From G965200765 sp965203865 (GTDB taxonomy: Bacteria > Pseudomonadota > Gammaproteobacteria > Arenicellales > JAJDZL01), in NCBI GenBank assembly GCA_965203865.1, contig OZ241916.1:1922001-1986000 (forward strand): a DNA stretch of 64,000 nucleotides, in the 5' to 3' direction. How positions within the stretch are numbered: position 1 is the stretch's first letter; every line of letters starts with the position of its first letter. Shown piece by piece: positions 1 to 8,377 of this stretch. The notes beneath the pieces are model-generated. The model worked only from the letters and a program-made list of their open reading frames with translations, had not been told where the DNA came from and searched no databases. The translations under genes were made by a program, and so were the position numbers.

Positions 1-698
1 ACCTGCTGGATTCGGGAATCAATACTCAGAACAACATCTTTTCCATCTCGAACTGACCGAACATGCTGAACCGTTTCAATGGTACGGCCCAGTCTATCCT
101 TTACAACGCGCCTGAGGCCTGGTTCGCCTTCAAGTGTAGAGTTAAGAGACAACTCAAGGCCCTCAAGTCCAACATCATCAATGTTTGTATAGCCTATCAA
201 TGTTCCTACTGTTGCACCGTTCGGGTAGTATCTTCTGTATTCTCTTTGCAAGAACACACCCGGAATTTCAAGATCCATGACCCGCTGGGCATGTTCAGGT
301 GTGAGATGGCGCCTTAAGTAAATGAACTGTTTTTCTTTGGCAGCATAATCACTTACATCGCTTTGAATTTTTTCTTCGGGTACATTGATTAATTCTGCAA
401 GTTCACCAATTCGGGAATTTGAGCTTGAAAGAATCATCGGTTCTGCCCAAACAGAGTCTACAGGCGTACTAATCGCCAGAATGTTGTTATTGCGGTCGCG
501 AATAATCCCTCGATTCGCAGCGACCGTCTCGTTTCGCATAAATCGTGCGTCGCCTTGGTCCTGCAAAAATTTTGATTCAAACACTTGCAGCTGCAATGCG
601 CGCACCAAAAGAAGGCCCAACCCGATCGCAATTACCGATACTGCGACCAAATCGCGCAAAGGAATTCTGTAGACCGTATTGTCAGGTTCGTGATTCAT
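1..698 (-). CDS. ftsI: Peptidoglycan D,D-transpeptidase FtsI (PBP3), N-terminal part
   Basis: Division-specific transpeptidase that cross-links septal peptidoglycan. Read on the minus strand, the gene starts with an ATG overlapping the ftsL stop by 4 bp (ATGA), so the two are probably translationally coupled. About 232 codons are inside the window and the rest runs off its left edge. Visible parts are a short cytoplasmic N-terminus, one membrane segment at about residues 14-34 (LVAVSVIAIGLGLLLVRALQ), then the class B PBP dimerisation region with the family motifs NRGIIRDRNNNILA and GYTNIDDVGLEGLEL and the segment ending KDVVLSIDSRIQ. The catalytic SxxK, SxN and KTG motifs lie beyond the edge. 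Context (mraZ-rsmH-ftsL-ftsI) makes the assignment secure. Confidence 0.95.
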   Translation of the reverse strand, partial: MNHEPDNTVYRIPLRDLVAVSVIAIGLGLLLVRALQLQVFESKFLQDQGDARFMRNETVAANRGIIRDRNNNILAISTPVDSVWAEPMILSSSNSRIGELAELINVPEEKIQSDVSDYAAKEKQFIYLRRHLTPEHAQRVMDLEIPGVFLQREYRRYYPNGATVGTLIGYTNIDDVGLEGLELSLNSTLEGEPGLRRVVKDRLGRTIETVQHVRSVRDGKDVVLSIDSRIQQ

Positions 699-988
699 TC
701 ACTTGTCACCGTGTACTGGCTACCGTTTGAAATTGGCAAAACGAACTGGGTTTCAGGCTTTTGCATATCAAGGTTGGTTTGCGCCCAGCTTTCAAGTTGC
801 TTGTATCGCGACAGAGCTGCCCTTTCCAGTAGCAGCCTTCTCCACTCTATATTTAGATCGTCTCGTTCTTCGTACAACGTTTGCAACTCAATAAAAGAAA
901 TTCGGTTTTCGTGTCGAATCCCTACGACTGCAATCGCCGAAACCAGGCAAATTACTGTGGTGATATAAACCAGACTACGCATGAGCAT
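695..988 (-). CDS. ftsL: Cell division protein FtsL
   Basis: Small bitopic divisome protein of the FtsQLB subcomplex. The 97-residue product has a very short cytoplasmic tail, one membrane helix at about residues 4-22, then a periplasmic helical region (EERDDLNIEWRRLLLERAAL) typical of the FtsL coiled coil. The ATG at 988 is used here; a second ATG two codons later is possible. The gene overlaps rsmH upstream by 14 bp and ftsI downstream by 4 bp, so the three are probably one translationally coupled unit. Sequence conservation of FtsL is low, so the call rests on size, topology and position between rsmH and ftsI. Confidence 0.92.
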   Translation of the reverse strand: MLMRSLVYITTVICLVSAIAVVGIRHENRISFIELQTLYEERDDLNIEWRRLLLERAALSRYKQLESWAQTNLDMQKPETQFVLPISNGSQYTVTSE

Positions 989-1940
989 CTCCTATTTTCT
1001 CCGCCACTCTCAATATGGCGCTACGCGCTTGACGGTTTGTGTTGATTTCTTCTAAACTTGGTCGGAGAGCACGACCAATAATTCTTATAGTTGGACGAAA
1101 TTCTGCCTGACGAAAGGGAACTCCTTGTGGACCTGGAGCACCAATCGAAGCACTTCTCATAAATCTCTTCACGATTCTGTCTTCAATCGAATGAAATGTA
1201 ATTACTGCCAGACGCCCCTGCAGTTTCAACAGCTCCAGGCATTGCGGCAAGAATAACGAAAGTTCTCTGATTTCACGGTTGATATGCATTCGAATGGCCC
1301 GGAATGTTCGCGTTGCAGGATGCTTGCCGGGTTCTTGCGTGGGTACGCATTCGGACACCAAACTAGCCAGTTCACCTGTGGTTTCAAGCGGTCTTTTAGT
1401 TCGAATATTCACCACGGCTTGCGCGATACGTCTCGCGTAGCGTTCTTCTCCCAGTTCCCGAAGGATTTTTTCCAGTTCTTTTTGATCTACCCGGCGAAGC
1501 CAGTCGGCCGCACTTTCATCTTCATCTGTGTTCATTCTCATATCCAGCGGTCCATCGTTGTCGAAACTGAAGCCGCGAGAAGCATTGCCCAGTTGAGGAG
1601 ACGACACGCCCAGATCAGCGACTATGCCAGCCGCTTCAACATCTGGCACCTGTTGCCTGAGCACTTTTTGAACATTGGAGAACCGGGCATGAATAGCAAG
1701 CACACGCGAATCCGAAACATGTTCCTGTCGAGCTGCTTTCACTGCGTCTTTGTCGCAGTCGATGGCATACAGCCTACCCTTTGAGCTCAACTTCCGAAGA
1801 ATTAAACGCGAGTGTCCACCCCGACCATAGGTGGCATCTACGTAGGTTGAATCTGATATAATATTCAACGCGTCAATCACTTGATTCGCCATAACTGGCT
1901 TGTGCCATTCCTTGATTGAATTTTTGTCGGTAAGCATCAT
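975..1940 (-). CDS. rsmH: 16S rRNA (cytosine(1402)-N(4))-methyltransferase RsmH
   Basis: SAM-dependent methylation of C1402 of 16S rRNA in the ribosomal P site (formerly MraW). Family signatures are plain: HKPVMANQVIDAL near the N-terminus, the SAM-binding YVDATYGRGGHS, the block VADLGVSSPQL, RGFSFDNDGPLDMRM, and a C-terminal AVITFHSIEDRIVKRF. The open frame extends three bases upstream to a TTG, but the ATG at 1940 is the more likely start, giving 321 residues, normal for the family. The gene lies 15 bp downstream of mraZ and overlaps ftsL, as in the standard dcw cluster. Confidence 0.97.
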   Translation of the reverse strand: MMLTDKNSIKEWHKPVMANQVIDALNIISDSTYVDATYGRGGHSRLILRKLSSKGRLYAIDCDKDAVKAARQEHVSDSRVLAIHARFSNVQKVLRQQVPDVEAAGIVADLGVSSPQLGNASRGFSFDNDGPLDMRMNTDEDESAADWLRRVDQKELEKILRELGEERYARRIAQAVVNIRTKRPLETTGELASLVSECVPTQEPGKHPATRTFRAIRMHINREIRELSLFLPQCLELLKLQGRLAVITFHSIEDRIVKRFMRSASIGAPGPQGVPFRQAEFRPTIRIIGRALRPSLEEINTNRQARSAILRVAEKIGDAHA

Positions 1941-1955
1941 CAAAAACTACTTGTC

Positions 1956-2411
1956 TCAGATTGGAAGCGATCTTAGTATTTCGTCGAACTCTGCGTCGTC
2001 CTTAATCTCGGCCAACAACTTGTCTTGAACTTCATTCCAGGAGTCTTCAGCCCACAACTCGAATTTTTCAGAAATGCCTGCCAGAACTACCCGATTTTCG
2101 ATATTCGCATACTCTTTCAACTCTCTGGGAACCAAAATACGTCCTGTAGAGTCCAGATTGCACGCTTTGGCATTCCCAAGTAGAGCTCTGGCGATACTCA
2201 CAAACTTGGCAGAAGCATTTTTATTCTTCTCAAGAACTTCCTGCAGTTTCAGCCAGGCAGGGCCTGGGTATATCGTGAGGCACTTCTCATGAATGTTTCT
2301 CGTGATCACCAAATTTCCTCCACAGGATTGCATGATGCTTTCCCGGTAACTTGCCGGCATCATCAATCGACCTTTGTTGTCAACTGCGATTTTGTTGCTC
2401 CCGCTAAACAC
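1956..2411 (-). CDS. mraZ: Transcriptional regulator / division protein MraZ
   Basis: AbrB-fold DNA-binding protein that heads the dcw operon and in E. coli represses its own promoter. The 151-residue product holds two MraZ/SpoVT-AbrB half-domains: the first contains NKGRLMMPASYRE, the second DSTGRILVPRELKEYA. The start is GTG at 2411, preceded by AGAGG at 7-nt spacing. Three GTGGTA boxes on the coding strand 50-90 bp upstream resemble known MraZ operators, so autoregulation is likely. Confidence 0.96.
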   Translation of the reverse strand: MFSGSNKIAVDNKGRLMMPASYRESIMQSCGGNLVITRNIHEKCLTIYPGPAWLKLQEVLEKNKNASAKFVSIARALLGNAKACNLDSTGRILVPRELKEYANIENRVVLAGISEKFELWAEDSWNEVQDKLLAEIKDDAEFDEILRSLPI

Positions 2412-2463
2412 GGTTCATCCTCTCTGTTTTGTTGTTTCAAATTGGTTTTTATTTGATATATAT

Positions 2464-2500
2464 TACCACTTAATGATAACTATTTACCACTATCTACCAC
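2464..2500 (-). promoter_or_regulatory. Putative MraZ operator (three GTGGTA boxes)
   Basis: On the minus strand GTGGTA occurs at 2500-2495, 2490-2485 and 2469-2464. The first two copies are 10 bp apart and the third 21 bp further on, so all three face the same side of the helix. Known MraZ sites are direct repeats of a GTGG/TGGG-type core with 10-bp periodicity just upstream of mraZ. The match in position, spacing and core is good; binding itself is inferred. No -10/-35 pair could be chosen with confidence. Confidence 0.6.
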
Positions 2501-2687
2501 TTAATGACCCCTGAATATCGCATAAATCAAATACAAATGTCAAGTAATTTTTTTTCATGCAATAAAAACAGTGGATATTGTGCTTGAATTTGCAACCCAT
2601 CAATTGAAGGTGAATTGAGGCAAATCTGGCTTGATTGCTGGTCTTGACTCCAAACGCGAGGGAGTCAAAAATATGGAAATGGAGTGG

Positions 2688-3071
2688 AAAGGAAGTTGGC
2701 CTGTAAGCCGGGTTCTGTCCGGTTAATTCAACCGGAGACAGTCATTTATCTGGGACTCGAGTCACCGCGAGCCTCTAGCAACCTACCCAAATCCAGCGCG
2801 GGCAACGCTTTCGGATTTCTATTTGGTCTTGCTCCAAGCGGGGTTTACCCTGCCATCCGCGTTACCGCGAATGCGGTGCGCTCTTGCCGCACCATTTCAC
2901 CCTTACCTGCATATTCGTAAAAAACTCCGAATATCATCGGCGGTATATTTTCTGTGGCACTTTCCGTCGATTCACACCGCCCAGGCGTTACCTGGCACTC
3001 TGCCCTGTGGAGCCCGGACTTTCCTCCCGTTCGCAAATTTGCAACGAGCGACTGTCCAGCCAACTCCCTTC
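2688..3071 (-). ncRNA. rnpB: RNase P RNA (type A, rnpB)
   Basis: Catalytic RNA of RNase P, about 384 nt. Conserved elements read on the minus strand: the 5' P1 strand GGGAGTTGGC followed by TGGACAGTCGC; the CR-I region with GAGGAAAGTCCGGGCTCC; GGTAAGGGTGAAATGGTGCGG; the J-region GGTAAACCCCGC; and the 3' end GACAGAACCCGGCTTA followed by GGCCAACTTCC. The 3' GCCAACTTCC pairs with the 5' P1 strand over 10 bp. The ends are set from that pairing and are accurate to a few bases. The gene sits between rsmI and mraZ, as in Pseudomonas-like genomes. ORFs drawn across it are artefacts. Confidence 0.96.
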
Positions 3072-3110
3072 ATCAAAACAGATTTTACTACACAACGGGC
3101 TTGGCAATAA

Positions 3111-3956
3111 CTAACTAGTTTTTGTTAATTCCAAAGCTCGTTTATAAAGGCGATTGCGACGCTGTCCCAAAATTTCTGCCGCCAGCTGCGCTGATTTGCT
3201 CGGCGAGTATTCGCGAAGCAGTATTCGCAATGCATGGTCAGTAAGTGTGTCAGTTGGTTCTGCCGCCTGATTCACTGCCTCAATAACCACAACAAACTCG
3301 CCTTTTTGGTGCTCAGAATTCTGCGTTACCCAATTGGCAAGCTCTCCCAAAGTGCCAACCCGAATCGTTTCATAAACCTTCGTCATTTCTTTCGCCAAGC
3401 ATGCATTTCGCTCTGTTCCAAAAATTTCGGCCATATCAAGCATCGACTCCGAAATACGATGTGGAGCTTCAAAAAATACTATAGACCGGGACTCCAGGGT
3501 CAGATGCTTCAAAGCCTTTCTGCGGTCTTGCCGACGAGCCGGGAGAAAACCTTCAAATGCAATCCGGTCAATTTTTAATCCGCAAGCAGACAGTGCACTC
3601 AGCAAAGCACTAGGGCCGGGGACAGGAATAACCTCAACTTCGTTCCTGTGGGCAAGATTTACGAGCAATCTGCCGGGGTCGTTCAGCAACGGAGTGCCCG
3701 CATCTGAAATCAAGGCAATATTCTTGCCCTTGTTCAACTCGGAAAGAAGTTTTTGGCATTTTACAGATTCATTGTGATGATGGTAAGACGTTACCGCGGT
3801 GGCAATGTTGAATCGGGACAGTAGCTTTCGGCTATGCCTTGTATCTTCTGCGGCGATGAGGTCAACTTCGCTCAGAACCCGTGCAGCGCGTAATGACAGG
3901 TCATCAAGATTCCCGATCGGCGTTGCCACCACGTATAGTTTTCCAGTCTTTTTCAA
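3111..3956 (-). CDS. rsmI: 16S rRNA (cytidine(1402)-2'-O)-methyltransferase RsmI
   Basis: Ribose 2'-O methylation of C1402 of 16S rRNA, the same nucleotide RsmH modifies on the base. The tetrapyrrole-methylase fold is seen in LYVVATPIGNLDDLSLRA, AAEDTRHSRKLL, ALISDAGTPLLNDPG and PGPSALLSALSACGL, followed by EGFLPARRQDRRKAL and the FFEAPHRI motif. 281 residues, normal length. The open frame begins with TTG (3956); GTG codons about ten residues in are alternatives. The gene is divergent from lpoA and lies just upstream of rnpB. Confidence 0.95.
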   Translation of the reverse strand: MKKTGKLYVVATPIGNLDDLSLRAARVLSEVDLIAAEDTRHSRKLLSRFNIATAVTSYHHHNESVKCQKLLSELNKGKNIALISDAGTPLLNDPGRLLVNLAHRNEVEVIPVPGPSALLSALSACGLKIDRIAFEGFLPARRQDRRKALKHLTLESRSIVFFEAPHRISESMLDMAEIFGTERNACLAKEMTKVYETIRVGTLGELANWVTQNSEHQKGEFVVVIEAVNQAAEPTDTLTDHALRILLREYSPSKSAQLAAEILGQRRNRLYKRALELTKTS

Positions 3957-3973
3957 TTACCAATTTACAAAGT

Positions 3974-3979
3974 TATAAT
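3974..3979 (+). promoter_or_regulatory. Candidate -10 box upstream of lpoA
   Basis: A perfect TATAAT lies at 3974-3979 in the short divergent region between rsmI and lpoA. A weak -35 (TTTCAA, 3951-3956) is 17 bp upstream. Transcription would begin near 3986, which favours the lpoA start at 4019 over the ATG at 3986. Confidence 0.35.
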
Positions 3980-4018
3980 TGCAATATGGGTACCATCAGC
4001 ATCTTTCAGCACATCGCC

Positions 4019-6058
4019 ATGGCAATTCTTCAGGTTAATTGCAGGAAACTGATATCGAAATCTTCTTCGCACTTTTCACTGACCTGTATTTCTGTGATTC
4101 TATTCACGTTCGTTGCAGGCTGTGCGGCCCCTGTTTCCGAACCATCCAAAGATACCCCGGCAATTGCAGTAGAACCAGAACCATCTCCCGCTCCCCGGCT
4201 CGACACCGCAGTTATACCATCAGTTGAAGATTTTTCTCCCGACCATGAGTTACTTCCAGAACCCACAACTCCAGCAAAGTCTGTGTGGGAAACCTTGATG
4301 GATGCACAGAATGAACCAGCCAACTATAACAAGCACTTGCTTGAAGCGATCAATCAACTATTGGACAAAGGCAGAGTTTCTGAAGCTGTATCGATATTTC
4401 AGCTAATTGCGTTTCAACCTCTGCAACTGCAGGATCTTGTTGCTTATGAATTGACAGAAGCAAGAATTGACCAGGCACTTTCAAGACATAACTCAGCACT
4501 TGGAAAATTGGCAAATATTGACCAACGACCAGGACTCACTCCGAAACAGAAGACAGAATTAATTCAATTGAGAATAAACTCACTAGGCACACTTGGAAAC
4601 AGAATTCGCCTTGCTACCGAACTCATTTCACTGCATTCAATTGTTAAATCTGATCAGGAAAAAGCCATGATTGGCCACCAAATCTGGACGTTGCTTCAAC
4701 AGTTTTCAATTGAGGAACTTTCATCTGTTCTTGCGGAAGCGCAGGAGGAAATTACAAGAAAATGGTATGAATTGGCACTGTTACTGAACTTCGTTGAACA
4801 TAATCCTGAACAATATTCAATAGCGGCAGATAATTGGTTGCTCGAAAATCCAACGCACCCCGCTGTTTCAACCCTTTTGTCCGGGCTACTGCCAGACCAG
4901 CCGCTTGCTACAGGCTCTATTCGAAGTATTGCGGTGCTACTGCCGCTGACTTCGGTAAACAGTGCGGCATCCCATGCATTTCTGGATGGTTTCCTCGCAC
5001 AGTTCAATTCTGACACAACACCACTTAAGCCTCATGTTGAAGTCTACGACATTGGTTCCGAACCGGTATTTGTCAGCCAATATCACAAGCAAGCCATATC
5101 AGAAGGTGCTGATTTCATAGTTGGCCCGCTCGGTGTTAACTCAGTGGAAACAATCGTAAAATACGGGGACTTCCGGGTGCCCACTCTGCTGCTGGGCGAA
5201 TCTTCGGAAAAAAATCTACCGGAAGATGTTTATCAATTTGCCTTGACACCCGAGCATGACGGAGAGAATGTCGCTCGGCGAGCGATTCTGGACGGCCATA
5301 CCAGAGCACTAGTTTTATATCCGCCAACCCGTACAGCTGAAAGAATTTTTACAGGTTTCAAGCAAGAATTTCAACAATTGGGGGGTTCTATCATAGACTT
5401 TGAAGTCTATCAGCTGAATCAAACCGACTACTCCGCTTCCTTGGAAAAACTCTTGAACACTGGTGAAAGCAGGCAAAGGTACTACAACATACGCGCACTG
5501 CTAGGCAGTTCATTCGAATTCGTTCCCAGACGCAGACAGGATGTAGACTTTATTTTTCTCATTGCAGACTCTCTTCACGGAAGGTTGATAAAGCCGCATA
5601 TCGATTTTCTTAAAGCACACAATGTTCCTGTGTATTCAACTTCACAAATTTTTTCGGGACAACCTGATTCTGCCAATGACCTGGACTTGAACGGCGTGAA
5701 ATTTTTTGACATGCCTTGGTTAATTGAAAATTCTGACAGTATGGAATTGAAGAAGCGTAAACTTGAAAGCACTCACGAGACACCGAGCAATCTGGACAGG
5801 ATTTTTGCGATGGGGATTGATGTGTACAACCTGATCTCTCGTGTAACAATACTACGCGATGTGCCCGAGGCACGGCATCATGGGGTAACTTCTGTACTTC
5901 GAATGGATTCACAAAGGCGAATACTTCGAGACCCTGCCTGGGCAGAGTTTCTGGATGGCGAACCCAATTTGATTTCAGGTCATTATGGAAGCAAGGTTCC
6001 CGAAGTTTCAAATATCATGGTGCCGTCAAAATCAGCAAGGCCTGAGGAAAGACAATAA
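4019..6058 (+). CDS. lpoA: LpoA-type outer-membrane lipoprotein (PBP1A activator)
   Basis: Outer-membrane lipoprotein that in E. coli reaches through the periplasm to activate PBP1A. From the ATG at 4019 the product is 679 residues, matching E. coli LpoA (about 680). It begins with a basic N-region, a hydrophobic stretch and the lipobox FVAGC; the lipidated cysteine is at residue 35. Next come an acidic, proline-rich linker, an all-helical TPR-like N-terminal domain and a C-terminal periplasmic-binding-protein fold (IAVLLPLTSVNSAASHAFLDGF, ADFIVGPLGVNSVETI, ALTPEHDGENVARRA). The open frame extends further upstream into rsmI; ATG 3986 is an alternative start. Position next to rsmI supports the name. 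Confidence 0.85.
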   Translation: MAILQVNCRKLISKSSSHFSLTCISVILFTFVAGCAAPVSEPSKDTPAIAVEPEPSPAPRLDTAVIPSVEDFSPDHELLPEPTTPAKSVWETLMDAQNEPANYNKHLLEAINQLLDKGRVSEAVSIFQLIAFQPLQLQDLVAYELTEARIDQALSRHNSALGKLANIDQRPGLTPKQKTELIQLRINSLGTLGNRIRLATELISLHSIVKSDQEKAMIGHQIWTLLQQFSIEELSSVLAEAQEEITRKWYELALLLNFVEHNPEQYSIAADNWLLENPTHPAVSTLLSGLLPDQPLATGSIRSIAVLLPLTSVNSAASHAFLDGFLAQFNSDTTPLKPHVEVYDIGSEPVFVSQYHKQAISEGADFIVGPLGVNSVETIVKYGDFRVPTLLLGESSEKNLPEDVYQFALTPEHDGENVARRAILDGHTRALVLYPPTRTAERIFTGFKQEFQQLGGSIIDFEVYQLNQTDYSASLEKLLNTGESRQRYYNIRALLGSSFEFVPRRRQDVDFIFLIADSLHGRLIKPHIDFLKAHNVPVYSTSQIFSGQPDSANDLDLNGVKFFDMPWLIENSDSMELKKRKLESTHETPSNLDRIFAMGIDVYNLISRVTILRDVPEARHHGVTSVLRMDSQRRILRDPAWAEFLDGEPNLISGHYGSKVPEVSNIMVPSKSARPEERQ

Positions 6059-6134
6059 TTAATCTATGTGCCTCATAACTGCTTGAAGTAAAATATACCC
6101 ATTGTTTTAACCAACTTCACAAATGGGTGAATTG

Positions 6135-6734
6135 ATGGATTCAAAGCTGTATTCAGCATCTCGAAACTTTCTTATCTACCTCTTTGCATTCATTCTGCTT
6201 GCGATTTCTTCAAGCATTGTCTACAGTGACACCGTGGAGACTCGGGATACATCCACTGCGGGAAGGTCGTTGACTCAGCATATTGATGACCGGGGCATTA
6301 CTCTCAGCATTCGCAACAAAGCTATTGGTCATTCCGAGCTGGACAAATCCCATATCAATGTAACTACGGTAAACGGCATTGTATTGCTGACTGGCGAAGT
6401 TCCTAGCGCAAGGGCGAAAGAGATTGTCGAAGAAGTTGCCCAAAACAATGGGAGTGTTCGTCAGGTAGTCAACGAATTACGGGTAACCGAATCTATTAGT
6501 GCCAAAGACATTTTGCATGACCAGTGGATCAAGTCCAGAATCAGAATTCGACTTGGCCGTGTTGAAGAAATTCCAGAAAACAGGATCATCGTCGTTGTAT
6601 CAAACGATGTTGCCTACTTGATGGGAATTGTAACTGAAGAGATAGCAAAATACGCTGCTGAAGCTGTTCGAACTACAAAAGGCGTTGATCGGGTAATTTC
6701 AGTATTTGAAATCCAGCAAAATCCCGACAATTAG
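6135..6734 (+). CDS. BON-domain envelope protein, DolP/YraP-like
   Basis: Two BON domains in tandem mark this as a relative of DolP (YraP), a periplasmic protein that guards outer-membrane integrity. The first BON is about residues 55-115 (HINVTTVNGIVLLTGEVPS) and the second about 125-195 (RIIVVVSNDVAYLMGIVTEE). The N-terminus is a signal peptide (FLIYLFAFILLAISSSIVYS) but there is no lipobox cysteine, unlike E. coli DolP, so the protein may be a soluble periplasmic form or stay membrane-anchored. It follows lpoA by about 75 bp on the same strand. An in-frame ATG 4 codons earlier (6123) is an alternative start. Confidence 0.8.
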   Translation: MDSKLYSASRNFLIYLFAFILLAISSSIVYSDTVETRDTSTAGRSLTQHIDDRGITLSIRNKAIGHSELDKSHINVTTVNGIVLLTGEVPSARAKEIVEEVAQNNGSVRQVVNELRVTESISAKDILHDQWIKSRIRIRLGRVEEIPENRIIVVVSNDVAYLMGIVTEEIAKYAAEAVRTTKGVDRVISVFEIQQNPDN

Positions 6735-6739
6735 TCGGG
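6723..6739 (+). terminator. Short hairpin at the end of the DolP-like gene
   Basis: CCCGAC (6723-6728) pairs with GTCGGG (6734-6739) around AATTA; the stop codon lies at the loop-stem border. No clear T tract follows on either strand, so it is a weak terminator candidate separating this gene from the convergent tRNA gene. Confidence 0.35.
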
Positions 6740-6748
6740 GATAGAATT

Positions 6749-6822
6749 TGGAGCGGGTGATGGGAATCGAACCCACGTTATCAGCTTGGGAAGCTGAAGT
6801 TCTACCATTGAACTACACCCGC
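6749..6822 (-). tRNA. glyU: tRNA-Gly (anticodon CCC)
   Basis: Complete 74-nt cloverleaf on the minus strand: acceptor GCGGGTG/CACCCGC, D-arm GTTC-AATGGTA-GAAC, anticodon stem TCAGC/GCTGA with loop TTCCCAA (anticodon CCC, reads GGG), T-arm TGGG-TTCGATT-CCCA, and an encoded 3' CCA. The layout closely matches E. coli tRNA-Gly(CCC). Confidence 0.97.
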
Positions 6823-6997
6823 AGTATTTTGAAGTATTAAGGAACCCTCAGTTGCCCAAGCAATAAAAAATACTCTTTTTGGACCATTTTGTCCAATGGA
6901 AATTCATAAGCCTTAAGGTCCTGGAATCACAAATCATCAAATTTTTTTGATCCAAACGCAAAATCCGCTAACTGGCGCCAATCGGTCTCCGCATAAA

Positions 6998-7025
6998 TTC
7001 CAAAGTGCAAAATTGCACTTTGGAA
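6998..7025 (-). terminator. Hairpin terminator after the 3-hydroxyacyl-CoA dehydrogenase
   Basis: A perfect 13-bp inverted repeat (TTCCAAAGTGCAA, two-base centre, TTGCACTTTGGAA) begins 11 bp past the stop codon on the minus strand and is followed by TTTAT. The stem is strong, the T tract short. Confidence 0.6.
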
Positions 7026-7035
7026 AGAGAGCCTA

Positions 7036-8343
7036 CTATTCCTGAACGGAATGCATTGCGCCGTCTACGCCCAAGTATTCGGATTTATCTTCAGAATAGA
7101 ACGTAGTTGAATTGCTTGAGCTCAATACTGAAAGCATGCGAGGGATCTTACGATTTTCGGCTTCCAGTTTTTCTACTACTCGCCTTGGGCCAAAACTATC
7201 CAACAGTTCAAATGGACCCTGCTTCCAGTTGAACCCCCACCTCATTGCGCGGTCTACATTTACAATGTCATTCGAAATTTCAGGTACAAGGTCTGCTGCA
7301 TAGCAAAGCGTTTCCGAAACCAGGCTCCACACGAAGCTTCCATGCTCATCATCTCCAAATATTAACGAATTTGCATCTTGATTGATATTTACAGATGAGG
7401 CAGATTGCCAAATTTTGTGCTCCGGGTTATAAACTTCCTTGGTTTTTGTACCATCCTCACTCGAAACGATTCTAAAGAATCCACCTTTGGTTTTTCGGCC
7501 CAGTTGGCCGGACTTCAGCATGGCTTGCTCTTCAGCCGGAAATTCCAAATACTTGCGCCCTGCATCGTCGTCCGGCAAATTTTCCTCCAAATTCCTGGCT
7601 ACCAAGTCCATAACATCGAGCCCTACAAGATCGATCAGGCCGTAGAGACCCGTTGACGGTATTCCCAGAACTTTAGTCATCAATGCGTCGACTTCTTCAA
7701 TAGAGATGCCATTGCGGCGAGCATCGCAACCTTTGTGAAAACCCGCCAGCATCCAGAAGCAACCAATCCGATTCCCTATAAAATTCACTGTATCCTTGGC
7801 GTAGACAACTCCCTTCTTCAATCGACTTCGACAAAATTCTGCTAGCGCTTCGGTAACATCGGGAGTAGTGTCTTCACCTGGTACGAGTTCCAGCAATTTC
7901 ATTACTTTTACCGGGTTAAAAAAGTGGGTAACCGATATATCTTTCCGAAGTTGTTCGCTCATTCCTTCATAGATTGAGCGCAAGGGAATGCCGGATGTGT
8001 TGGTAGAGACAATCGAACCTTCAGCTCTTGCATCATCCAGCCGCGAGAAAATACTGCGTTTCACTTCAAGATCTTCCACCACAGCTTCGCAAATCCAGTC
8101 GTAGTTCCGGGTCAATTTCAAGGAGTCGTCAAACCCGCCTGTAGTTATCAATTCTAGAGAGTCCGGATTCTCCACCATCGGCATTCGGCCTGCCGACATC
8201 ATTTGCTTGCCCTTCTCTGCTGTTTCCTGAGTTACATCAAGCAGTAGCACTTTGCACCCTGCTTCTGCACAAGCTGCGGCAATGCCGCTTCCCATGGTTC
8301 CAGCTCCCAGTACTGCAACCGAGTTAATTTCCCGTTCGTTCAT
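7036..8343 (-). CDS. 3-hydroxyacyl-CoA dehydrogenase (NAD), no hydratase domain
   Basis: Oxidises L-3-hydroxyacyl-CoA in fatty-acid beta-oxidation. The NAD-binding Rossmann domain starts at once (GAGTMGSG, residues 13-20), followed by CEAVVEDLEVKRSIFSRLD, the NTSGI and VTHFFNPVKVMKLLELVPG motifs, the DTVNFIGNRIG segment and the helical C-terminal 3HCDH domains up to FNWKQGPFELLD. In the long FadB-like relatives I know, an enoyl-CoA hydratase domain follows at about this point; here the chain stops at residue 435 with VDGAMHSVQE and a hairpin follows directly. No hydratase remnant is visible in the next 200 bp. Hydration would need another enzyme. Confidence 0.85.
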   Translation of the reverse strand: MNEREINSVAVLGAGTMGSGIAAACAEAGCKVLLLDVTQETAEKGKQMMSAGRMPMVENPDSLELITTGGFDDSLKLTRNYDWICEAVVEDLEVKRSIFSRLDDARAEGSIVSTNTSGIPLRSIYEGMSEQLRKDISVTHFFNPVKVMKLLELVPGEDTTPDVTEALAEFCRSRLKKGVVYAKDTVNFIGNRIGCFWMLAGFHKGCDARRNGISIEEVDALMTKVLGIPSTGLYGLIDLVGLDVMDLVARNLEENLPDDDAGRKYLEFPAEEQAMLKSGQLGRKTKGGFFRIVSSEDGTKTKEVYNPEHKIWQSASSVNINQDANSLIFGDDEHGSFVWSLVSETLCYAADLVPEISNDIVNVDRAMRWGFNWKQGPFELLDSFGPRRVVEKLEAENRKIPRMLSVLSSSNSTTFYSEDKSEYLGVDGAMHSVQE

Positions 8344-8377
8344 TCAGATACCTCGTAAAAATTACAATTCAAATTCT

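Noticed and set aside
2643..2671. Stem GACTCC/GGAGTC as the rnpB terminator
   Set aside because: On the minus strand the T run precedes rather than follows the hairpin, so it does not fit an intrinsic terminator.
2684..3114. Several short frames between mraZ and rsmI
   Set aside because: The whole stretch is RNase P RNA.
3881..3985. N-terminal extension of LpoA overlapping rsmI
   Set aside because: It would place the lipobox far from the N-terminus; a start at 4019 (or 3986) gives a normal lipoprotein signal.
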